Of a stretch of DNA of 64,000 nucleotides, positions 13,201 to 23,600 are shown piece by piece. Source of the stretch: Limanda limanda (lineage: Eukaryota; Chordata; Actinopteri; Pleuronectiformes; Pleuronectidae); the NCBI RefSeq assembly GCF_963576545.1, contig NC_083651.1, positions 7,795,886 through 7,859,885 of the forward strand, written 5' to 3'. Position 1 is the first letter of the stretch. The number at the start of each line of letters is the position of its first letter. Below the pieces are notes generated by a model, which was given only the letters and a program-made list of their open reading frames with translations, did not search any database and was not told the DNA's origin. A program made the translations under genes and the position numbers.

Positions 13201-16200
13201 CGACATCCGCAACCAGTTCAAGCTACCGCCTCACCTCAAGGTCAAGAACTTCGATGGAGTTTTCCAGGTGACAGTACTTTTATTATTATATATATATTTA
13301 TACTACTTTATGTTTCATATTAGATCTTTTGTATCTTAGAATTAAGCTCATTATATAACTAAACATTTCATTATCAAATACACATATTGCATATTGTTAG
13401 ATGAGTTTATACGTAAATGTGTGTATTTTTGTTTTTTTTATTTACATTCTCATTGCCTTTGGTTCCTACTTGCCCATGCTTATGAGGGACAATTGTAAAG
13501 GTGACACTGGGGTTTGCACATCTGCCGTTGAGGGATTTAAAGTTGCCGTATCAGAACTGTTATAATTAATGAGACTGTGAAGAAGAAACTGTAACCTGCA
13601 TGTTACAGTTATAAATTCGGCTTCCTGCCATATTGTAACATTTTGAAAATTATTAATATCACATAATCATTGATTAACTGATCACCAATGCAATTATGTC
13701 ACTACTAGGTTTTTGTAGTATTTGATATAGTCAAAGCATAGACACTGAAAAAATTCACTTTTTCGACCAATTTAATAAAAATCAGTGTTACTGGCAATTA
13801 GTAGTACACAAAAGGTATTCCATTTTTATTTTAGATTAAAGTTAACAATTGAGTTACTATAACTTGTTTGCGTTAATTACTTTGTGTGTTACCAATTCAA
13901 TATATTTATTTAAGCTGGTTAAGGATTCTGTTTTTGTGCATAGGAAATTATTAATGCATTTTGTTTTATTAATCAATAAACTAAATATCACAAAAGATCA
14001 ACTCCATGTACCAGTAGTATCAGACCTGCCCCCCCACAAGAAACAGCAGTAGTTCATCAACTACATGCATAAATCAGTTGTTGTTGTACGTTGTGTACCA
14101 GCAGGAGACTGCAGGACCAGAGGATTATGGGATCCCGGCCAATACCTTGGACCCATCTATCAGCTGGAAAGACGTGTACTGGCTGCAGTCCATCACCCGC
14201 CTGCCCATTATCATCAAGGGCATCCTGACCAAGGAGGACGCGGAGCTGGCCGTGGAGCACGGCGTCCAGGGCATCATTGTCTCAAACCACGGAGGGAGAC
14301 AGTTGGATGGAGGACCGGCCTCGGTACTCACAGACCATATCACATTTTATTTCATATTTGAGAATTGTCCTGTCCAAAGTTAATTAGTGGGGTATCACAG
14401 TCTGAGGATTGATGCTTTGGACGTAGAGGTGAAGCCCCGATACAGGAGAATAGGAAGTATTATAGCAGCTAGAGCAGTTGTATCATGTGGCTTTTGTACT
14501 GCTGTTAGCTCTAAAAACACAAGGCAAGTAACATTACTGCAACTGGAGTCTCTCTCTAATGAAATCTACTTATCCTAGCTTTATATTCAGGACAAAGACA
14601 TGAGGTAGGTTTCAATCCTAAAAATGTTCTATCCCTTTATTGTGACAGTGATATTGCAGTAATAATATCATAGTATTATATCATTTGTTTGCTGTCATTC
14701 TGGTTTCAAAATGTTTAAGGGAAATGTTTTTCAGTCTGTGGCAACACATACAGTTAAACTTGAGGTGCAGTGGAAAGCGAGTCGACATCTCTTTGATAAA
14801 TAGCAGTGGCCTTACGTCTCCGCCTCTGCTGCCAACAGATCGATGCGCTGTCAGAGATTGTGGACACGGTGCAAGGAAGGATCGAGGTCTATGTGGACGG
14901 AGGCATCAGGACAGGAAGTGATGTTTTGAAAGCGCTGGCCTTGGGCGCCAAGTGTGTTTTCATTGGCCGTCCAGCAGTGTGGGGCCTTGCGTACAAGGTA
15001 GGAGAGCAGCACTGATATGACCGTGTGACGTACTCTGTGTGTATTTGTGTCCTTTGATGGATTATTGATTGAGTTGTTTCTTGTCATTATGGTATTATTA
15101 CTGACTGAAGTCTGACTCTGTTGATGTAGTTCTTGGATTTGTTAAAGCTCCACATACTCCACCGACCTCCACAGTTTAAGTTTATCCTTGAAAGTCGCTG
15201 ACATTGTAGAAGCTGAGGCCTTCGTGTGATTTAAACTGCTCTTGAACTGAACACAGTCTGTAACCTCTAACTCCGTCTAAACTCAATGACGTCCTTTCAG
15301 TCAAGATCACATGAATTCAATCAAAGTTAAGTCAATGGATGATAAGATATTTTGTGTTTTATAATAATTATGGTTCCTGTGTGATCTTCCAGGGAGAGGA
15401 GGGAGTGAGGGAGGTACTGCAAATCCTGAATGATGAATTCCGTCTGTCCATGGCTTTATCGGGTGAGTCTGCTCATGTTAAAACAAGTTACACACGTGAT
15501 CACAGGGGACTCATTGAGATCAACACAACACATCAGGTGGTGGTGTGGGTACTCTGGGAGCTGAGGGGGCCAGTAACAGCCGGGCAAAAAAATACTACTG
15601 TTCCTCAAATCAATTGAAGAAATTGTATTTAATTTTCTACAGTTACATTTTGAGGGGAGCAAAGTAATGGGTCTTTTTTTTTATTTTTTATGTAACATTT
15701 CGTTTTCTTTGAGAACATTCAGTGTATTTTATAATGCACATATGTAGAACACGACACAGATAATGTTAGGCAAGTACGGAAGAGGATTAGGGCCACTGTG
15801 GAAAAAACAAGTGAGTTCTGAGTTTAAACTCAGAATTCTGATATTAAAGTCAGAATTCTGAGAAAAAAGTCAGAATTCTGAGAAAAGTCAGAATATTGAA
15901 AAAAAAGTCAGAATTCTGAGATTAAACTCAGAACTCACTTGTTTTTTCCACAGTGGCCCTAATCCTCTTCCGTAGGCAAGGACTGAAAGTGCACTTGTAG
16001 TTTAAAATATACAAAACCTAGTTTAAAATGTTGTAAAAAAGAATACACCACTGCCATCTCTCTCTGACATCCAGTGCCCCTGTGTACGGCCACTGTCTAC
16101 GTCCACTGAAGTTCTCAATGCAAACAAGAGTACGTTCTCATTCGAACTTACTCAGTTGGTTGTGAAACTTTGACAACAATGATTTGTAGGTAACTCTTCA

Positions 16201-16461
16201 AACGGGTTTTCTGCAAACAGAAATCTTGTGCAAGGAGATGAAATCAGATCCCTCGAGAGAGCCAGGTTTGGCCTGGTGTGAACAGGGCCTTTGAGATGTC
16301 AAGTCACTGAAAGCAGCCAGACAGTCGCCATGTGAATACATTTTGTGCACATTCAGCAATATTTAATCTCAACAGTGTCATTTTGTTTATATTCATATGA
16401 TTCAGGCTGCAGGAACGTCGCTGAAATCAACAGGAACCTGATTCAGTTCGCCAAACTGTAA
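10206..16461 (+). CDS. hao2: 2-hydroxyacid oxidase 2 (peroxisomal, FMN-dependent)
   Basis: Seven coding exons: 10206-10336, 11854-12005, 12984-13267, 14102-14323, 14839-14997, 15393-15462 and 16406-16461. All junctions keep phase and give 357 aa (human HAO2 is about 351). The family enzyme oxidises medium- and long-chain L-2-hydroxyacids to 2-keto acids with FMN, producing H2O2 in peroxisomes. Visible family residues are Tyr130 in WFQLYVY, Lys228 in PIIIKGIL, and His252 and Arg255 in [10 protein letters not shown], with DGG in the FMN phosphate-binding segment (VYVDGG) and [11 protein letters not shown]. The C-terminus QFAKL is a peroxisomal PTS1. HAO2 fits better than HAO1 because of the N-terminal MVCLTDF and the C-terminal [11 protein letters not shown]. 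The start exon has its acceptor at 10183/10184, leaving 22 nt of leader before ATG. Exon 4 has a tandem CAGCAG acceptor. A poly(A) signal AATAAA lies at 16882. Confidence 0.95.
12340..12900 (+). mobile_element. Likely LINE 3' tail with AT-rich body
   Basis: An AT-rich segment of TATA/ATT runs ends in CTTCGGAGATGAATAAAGTA followed by (CTAT)n at about 12878-12900. A terminus of the form TTTCCCTTCGG(G)ATGAATAAAGT plus tetranucleotide tail is typical of 3' ends of fish non-LTR retrotransposons. No reverse transcriptase reading frame is present, so it is a short truncated copy in hao2 intron 2. The Tyr/Ile-rich open frame across it is compositional. Confidence 0.5.
15775..15974. mobile_element. 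Palindromic MITE with ~68-bp terminal inverted repeats
   Basis: The left arm starting TACGGAAGAGGATTAGGGCC and the right arm are reverse complements for about 68 bp with roughly one mismatch (A/T near 15827). The centre holds several copies of AAGTCAGAATTCTGAGA. The octamer TAGGCAAG flanks both sides (15767-15774 and 15973-15980) and looks like a target-site duplication, consistent with a hAT-type 8-bp TSD. The element has no coding capacity. It lies in the last intron of hao2 and could form a long hairpin in RNA or single-stranded DNA. Confidence 0.85.
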
Positions 16462-16881
16462 CTGGCCAGCAGAGGGCAGCAGTGTGGACAATGACGGCAG
16501 CCTCCCCCCACAGGACTGAACCAAACCAGAAGTAGTTGAGCCACAGACTGAATCGTGAAATGATGAACTGAGAGATGTCCACCTGAAACCTTGTGTATTT
16601 ATCATTTAAAGGAAACGCGATACATTTGGGGAAGCTTCCATCATTTGGATATGTCTCGTGTCTGACATCCAACATGTGTTCAGAGTGAAGTGAGAGTGTG
16701 TGGGGGAGCCCGAGGGTCAGTGGCAGATTTAGCAAGTGAATAATGAAAGTGTGTTTGCGTTTGGAGGGGATGGAGGCTTGATTATGACAATGACAAATTT
16801 CTTTTGGTTTTATTGTAATGAGAACAACATAAAAAGAATTTGCCCTGTGGTTTGAAAAGCTGCCAGATGGTTTTGTGCCAT

Positions 16882-16887
16882 AATAAA
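16882..16887 (+). terminator. Poly(A) signal of hao2
   Basis: AATAAA lies 421 bp after the hao2 stop codon, the first canonical hexamer in the 3' region, in AT-rich DNA. Confidence 0.5.
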
Positions 16888-17048
16888 CACCTGCTGAGAG
16901 TATGAAGATTTGTTTTTGTCAAGCAGGGAAACACACATGTAGCTGTAGCAGAAGTCGTTTACGCTCGAGGAGAATTACAATTACACTGTTGAATACAGGG
17001 AGGATTCGGTTGTACGAGTCTGATCGAGAGATGCAAACAAAAGTGGCC

Positions 17049-17085
17049 ACAGTATCTTTACAGTATCTTTACAGTATCTTTACAA
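17049..17085. repeat. Short tandem repeat, 12-bp unit x3
   Basis: CAGTATCTTTA is repeated three times in a row with near-perfect identity, in the intergenic region between hao2 and the kelch gene. Confidence 0.7.
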
Positions 17086-17329
17086 AAGCTTGTGGCAATT
17101 GTGAAAATAGCTCTATTGTGTTTTATTCCCCAATGGATCTAATATAATCGAATCAGTGATACTCTGTAAGGTTTATGAGTAGCAGGACCCGAATGAAGGA
17201 AAAGCAGATTTGTCGAACAGGGCGTTTAGAAACTGGACCATGGTGAGACATAGAGGTGTGAAGAAGTCATGGATCTAAAACTCAAAAAATCATTCCTCTG
17301 AAAAATAAACAAAAATATCTCACAATTCT

Positions 17330-17720
17330 GACAAAAAGGTGAAAAAAAAATCTTGGATCCCCCCCCCCTGCTCCAGATCTGCATCCAAATATAAAAGGTT
17401 GATCCTTGGGTCACGCCCCACCTCTTCACAAACCTTCATGGAAATTGGTTGATTCGTTTTTGAGTAATCTTGCTAACTAACGGACAAACCAACACACAAA
17501 TGTAAATCGGTGAAAACATCAATCAATCATTTAAATGGTAATATACTCAAAGTGAAAACACTCCTTACACTTAGCTATTGCATTTTACTTATTACTTACT
17601 GATGCCTATTTCTGACTCTTGCTGCTGTAATATTGAAAATGTCCCCATTGTGCGATTATCTTATCTTATAGGATTATCTTATATTTTATTATCTTATATT
17701 ATCAAACAACTGAGAAGTAA
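17330..17720 (-). repeat. Dispersed repeat fragment plus LINE-type 3' tail
   Basis: The segment 17350-17515 carries the motif GCTAACTAACGGACAAACCA, typical of an interspersed fish repeat related to the copies at 9500 and 23610. Just after it, 17620-17700 reads TGCTGCTGTAATATTG, then CCCCATTGTGCGATTATC and TTATC-type short repeats, which resembles the 3' terminus of fish LINEs. No coding sequence is seen. Confidence 0.45.
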
Positions 17721-18199
17721 ATACAAAAAACAAACACTAGGAAAGAACGTTGCTATAAATAAAAAACATGTCCAAATATACAAAAACAAAGTCCAAACAC
17801 AAGGAGAATACAAGTGCAAACCAAATATCACAAAGTCTATGAATTAAACAACGAGTCCAACACAAAGATAAATCAAAAGACTGTAACAGGGGGAAAACTC
17901 GAGAATGAAAAAAATCCAGAACTAAACCAATCAGTGCTTGAACCTTGAACAGGCCGGATTCTCACCAGCATCTAGAAAACACAGTATGAGTATGTTTCAT
18001 GATTTCAGCTTCATCTAGAGAAAGATATACAATTGCCATTAGAAATGTAAGAATCAAGCACGATAGTTCCAAACGCTTACTAAAAGACCTGAAAAAATCC
18101 TGTGTGAAACTTTCTGCTCATTTAACCCACAGTATCTGACACACTGTGGTGTTGAGCGTCAAGGTGCAGAAAGACTCCGACGGCGATACACAGAAGTAG

Positions 18200-18393
18200 A
18201 ACAGGAAGTGGCTGAGGTCTGTGTTAAGCTACAGACACTATGATGCTTTGCTCAGACGCCTCAGATCTCCAACCAGCGTGTACAGTGCAGCAGACGCTCT
18301 CTGCTCAACTCTTCCTCTCGGAGCTCTGGTTGGTCCCACGGTCAGGCTGGAGAAGGGCCTCGGGTCCAATCTGCTGAGGAGGATTTCTTCCAG
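18200..18393 (+). CDS. Candidate upstream coding exon of the kelch gene
   Basis: A frame is open from 18200 to the consensus donor CAG|GTAGGT after 18393 and ends in phase 2. That is exactly the phase needed to join the kelch exon at 20608 (AG|G, Arg). The frame reads RLRSPTSVYSAADALC and then LGSNLLRRISSR. It has no ATG after the in-frame TAG at 18197-18199. The coding exon may therefore begin at an internal acceptor (for example TTTGCTCAG at about 18253) with the start codon further upstream, or the exon may be 5' untranslated. The competing frame that starts ATGATGCTTTGC at 18243 hits TGA before the donor. I recognise no homologue for this piece. Confidence 0.35.
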
Positions 18394-20213
18394 GTAGGTT
18401 GGGATACGGCCCTGTGTGAGGCGCCTGCACTAACCCATGATAACAGAGTATTACAAAGCTGCACAGGAAGGTGCATTTAGCCTAAAGAGTGTAGTGTATA
18501 ACTTGTTTTATTTCTGTTAAATATAATGTATGATGTTAATGACCCCGAGGTGTTGTGTCTCTTCATTATGACACTGATGAGTTGAGAAAGAATTAGAATG
18601 TGGTAGATCCACTTCACTGTGCTTCATGTAAGAGCTTACTTAAAGTGCAGAGGAGCCCCTCAACTATCGATCACACCTTAGACAATTTACCCATTGATTC
18701 TGAAACTCATTGTATGTTATTACTAACATTAAATAGTTTTAAATGACAGATCATGATGACATCCATTATGGTGGGGCTCTAAAAACATGATTAACAGGTC
18801 AAAACAACCAGAAGAAAGAAGAAGTATTTTAGAAAGAGGACACCAACACGCCCTCATATGGTGCAGTTATGTGCTCCAGGATATTTTAACCTCAGTTTAG
18901 AAATTGAAATGGGTAAGACAACAAGTACACACAAGAGAAACGGCCATTACAGATTTGAGTCCTGTTTGCAACAATAGAATAGAATAAGCAAAAATCTATG
19001 GAGATCCTCAAATATATAATTGAAATCTTTTGTCAGATTATATTTTGGTTTAATTCAAATATATGCATGTGGATAATATTTTGAGCATCTATTTACAAAA
19101 AGAGAAGCTGCAGCGTCTCTGACTAAAGTTTCAGATAAAAAAATACACAGGAAAAAAATTTTCGGGGGGGGCTCAGCAGACACAGTAAATAAATGTCAGT
19201 GACAATAAATGCATTTTGGTAAAGACTGAACTAGAAGGTTTAAAGTCAAGGTCGGTGAAGTTTGTATTGTCGGTCACGTTTATCACAGATAATTTATCAG
19301 AGTCTGAAATTGTGTGAGAAAGGTAAATTCACTTCAGGAAACTTAAGAAAAATCAGACTAACTTAGTGTCAAAAAAGAATCATCATACACGGGATGTAAT
19401 AGTTTAGCTTCTTGCATGGATGAACTTCCACATAAACAAACTGTCTCCTTCCTCTGGGGACAAAACCTCTATAGCACCAGACAAAAAAGCTAATAATATA
19501 AATACTTTTTTTTTTTTTGTCCTCAGAAAGTCTCGCCAGCGGAACGACAGTCCTCAGGAGCCCAATGAGATGGGGTATTTTTCTTTTTTTATTCAACACC
19601 CTTAAAAGACAGAGGATAAATTCAGGGTGTCACTGAATGCATCACTAACTGGAGCTTTATGTTTAAGTGTCTTTATGTTGGAAACACAGTCTTTCAAGTT
19701 AAAAGTGTTTGATTTCCATATTTGTAATCCTGTCCTAGCCTGTGTCTACAGTGTTAAGTTTGATATCTACTACTGCACCCTGTGATTAATGCTAATAAGA
19801 AACAAATTTTACATTTATTAATGATTTACTTAGTTACTCTTGAAACAGTTTTGCCAAAATATTAAATCATTTTGATTCTTGACTTCCTCATGTTACATTT
19901 TAAATAATGTACCATGAATAAAGCAGGTAAGGTACAACATTTTGGCAGTTTGAGTGAAACTGGTTTTAATTATAATGTCAGATTAATACTTAAGTACAAT
20001 AGCTCCATTATTCTAGAAACTGACAGTTTATACCTTCGTTTTGGTTTATGTAAAGTAAAATAATATTTAGTTTTGTTTGCCAAGTATTTCTCTTTGTTTT
20101 GTTTTTTTAACCTGGACTTACTGTATGTGAGTAGTTTGGCAGGAAGCACTTTCGAAAGAAGTGTTTTTTTAAAAAAAGCGTTTGCTAGTTCCTTCTTTTT
20201 AAGGGCACAGACG

Positions 20214-20218
<5 letters not shown>

Positions 20219-20262
<44 letters not shown>
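20219..20262. repeat. (CA)n microsatellite
   Basis: A pure CA run of about 22 units lies upstream of the second kelch-gene exon. Confidence 0.95.
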
Positions 20263-20267
<5 letters not shown>

Positions 20268-20607
20268 GAAAAACAGATGGGTGACTTTCGTCAGCTGTGT
20301 TAACATCTGTCAGTTCTGATGAAGCAAGTTGAACTTGTACACAACTTGAAACGAAAGAGACAGAGAATAAAAATTTGAATCAAACTGAATATACAGTTAA
20401 TTAAACTGTCAAAATAGATCTGTTTTTTTTTCTCAGTTGCATTAAATTGCTTCTATGTTGCTGGTTAATAAAATCAAATCAAATGAAGCAGTTTTTAGTA
20501 CAGCTTAATCTCTATATGCTATTTGCTTTGGGGAAGTTAAATGTCACAGTTATACACCTCCTCCTCCTTCTCCTCCCACTCCTCCTCCTCCTCCTTCTTC
20601 TCTGCAG

Positions 20608-23600
20608 GGGAAGTGGAGACGAAAGCGGGACTGGGAGGCTGAGCCGCAGACGGTCTCTTTTTGGCAGCAGGCATCAGTCCAGGGATCCACCGAGACCTCC
20701 AGCTCAGCCGGAAAGACCCCCGGCTGCAGCTGAGAGACCTGTGCACCAAGGTGCGTGGTCACTGGCTCGCCTGCTCCAATTCCATTTCACTTTTCAATTA
20801 TTACAATACATTTCTTCCAATAAGTGTTCTCCTTACATCGAGATATTTAAGGATAAAGTCAAGATTCACATGTTTTCTCAGGCTTTTAACTGTTCTCAGT
20901 ATGTCTCTCTATGTTTTTTATTACGTTTTGGTTTAACGACTCTGGTCGAATAAATACATTTAAATGTGCTTTATACATAAACTTATCTTGACTTAATATT
21001 TGACAAAAGACAGAGGAGAAATTTTGACATCCCGATGAAATCTGTTTCCAAAGTATTCAATGCAAACACGGAACGAATGCATAAAATGATAAAGGACTCG
21101 GTACATTTACTCTAGTGGTGCTCAACAAGACTAACAACATTCATACAAGTACAAATATTTACAACGTATGCAACATTTCACCAGGAAACATTGAACCTTT
21201 AAGAACATCAATCTGACTGTTGCAGTTGAGAACTTTTACCTCTGATTCTGGCATTTTGGGGTTATTACTTCTACACCTTCTATACAATCCATGCACCTGC
21301 CTTAAAAGCAGTATCATGACTTTAATCACATCTTTGATGCTATAGATGACAGGCCTCCTCCACAAGCTGCTGCTCCAGCTCCGGCTCCAGCTCCGGCTCC
21401 TGCTCTTCCCTCGCCGCCTGTGAAGATGCCGCCGAAACGCCCGGACAAAGCAACCAAGCCCAAGCTTCCTCCTCGACCGCTGTCCAAGGTGTTCAGCAGC
21501 ACTGACCATGGAGCAGCTGTGTTGCAGGTAGACGTTGTGACTGACAGGCAATACCATTCATCAGCCTTCTTAATCCACAGACACCTTTTCGGCAGTTTCA
21601 GAATCAGAATCAGAATCAGAAGTATTTTATTGCCAAGTACGTTTACACATACAAGGAATTTGCTTTGGTTATTGGTGCCTACAATGAACATAGAAACACA
21701 AAAACGCAATAAATACAACATACATAGAAGAGCAATAAAAAATAGGAAACCAGTATATATTTACTCACTGTTTACTTCTTATTTACTCACTTTTTACCAA
21801 TATTTATACAAAGTAACATTTATTTTGACATAAACATTTCTGAATAAAAATATATAAAAGATAAAAGATATAAAAAGTAGAGTAAAAAAGTGAAATGCTA
21901 AATGCAAAAAAACCGTGAACAGTATCAGATTGCAATATGCAATGTAATGCAGTATAATATAATATGATATGATATATTGTGTTAATCAGGTGGGGGTCCC
22001 GGCCTTGTTTCTGTGATCTTCTTGGTGGCTCTTCTTTATCTTCTTTTTTGCCTTCCACCAACACCTCCTACATTCTTCCACCAGCTCCAGATATCTAGAT
22101 ATTGGACAGATATATTTCAGAGATGTTCAGGTTTGTTTTCTCTCTCACACAGGGCTTTGATCATTTTCGGGCAGATACGACTCTCTGCGATGTCATACTG
22201 GTTCCAGGGGATAGCAACGAAACCTTCCCAGTCCACAGAGTCATCATGGCTTCATCCAGTGACTATTTCAAGGCCATGTTCACTGGTGAGTGGTCATCGC
22301 TCAACAACATACAGTATAAACATCCATTCCAGTGACCCACTCCTTCTATGCTTTCGTCGTGTTTCTCCACTCTTTTTTTCACACTGTAGTAAAAGAAGAG
22401 GAAGTGTGTGGTGGCCATTTTTCTTCACTTCTGCCTTATATTCTTCTGCTGTTAGATTACTTGACTTCTACTATTCACTTCTTGTGGATTGAGCAACTGC
22501 AAACTTTTTATAGTCAGCTTTGTCTTTGTATCTTGCTGACGGTGCCGTTTCTGCACCGGACAAATCTGCAGAATAACTTTTTCACCTTGTCCGTGACTCT
22601 GTACTTTTTTTTTGTCTTTGCTCAGGAGGCATGAGGGAGCAGGATATGAAAGAGATCAAACTGCATGGGGTGACTCAGTTGGGTTTAAAAAACATTATAG
22701 ACTTCATTTACACATCCAAAGTCAGCCTGGACATGAGTAATCTCCAGGACACCCTGGAGGCTGCAAACTTCTTGCAGGTCATGCCCGTGCTGAGCTTCTG
22801 TAATCAGCTTCTGAGCAGTGAGGTGAGAGGGTTTTTTAAAAAGTTATATGTCACATTTCTGCACTCATCAATTATATTCGAGGGTACTGAAGGACAGAGC
22901 TCATTAAACTGTCCTTCCCCTACACCTTTTCTTTGTGTTAGCTGTACCGTGCACAATGAAAAACGTCATGACTCAGCCAATATGAAAGTGATGCAGAAAG
23001 TAAAGAAAATAAACTATTTTCTGGGATTTTGTTCACAGATCACGATTGATAACTGTGTGGAAATCGAACGCATCGCCACTGACTTGCTTCTGGAGGACGT
23101 TAAGTTAAATATAGGTAAGAGAAAACTATCTTTGCAATTCATGTTAACGATATAATATGTAACGATTCTTCATTCAAAAGTGTTTCCAGCCAGTTTAAAC
23201 TCAGAGGAATCCCCAATTGTATTCAAGGGAAGGTTTAATTTGTCGGCTTTTAATTGCAACATTTCCTCTTTACATGTGGCTATATCCGTCTCTGCTATGA
23301 CTTCAAATATCCTATGATGAACAAACTGCTGGCTAGGTCCCCTGTCTGCAATTTTTATGGTCACTTGAGAGAGATCAGGATTATTCGTTGCTGTTTGCTA
23401 TGTAATGTAGATTTTCATTGTTATTGTTTTGATTGAGAGACCCCTAGTGGCTGAAGTGTCATATTGTCAGTTTAACGACTAGTGCATCAAGAGTTTTATT
23501 TCCAATCTCACCAATCAGAAGAAAAAGTCCATATAATGGACCCGATGTAAGATCACTGAAATTCATCGTACCAATCTTTTTGGTTCAATAACTCAAACTA

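Noticed and set aside
14387..14578. Frame containing [10 protein letters not shown] that echoes the start of the next hao2 exon (IDALSEI)
   Set aside because: Similarity is limited to four residues, it lies in intron DNA without splice sites, and the true exon at 14839 keeps phase and family sequence.
19528..19572. Possible small kelch-gene exon (RKSRQRNDSPQEPNEMG)
   Set aside because: It has a good acceptor, TCCTCAG, but no usable donor (GGGGTATTT), and phase with neighbours does not help.
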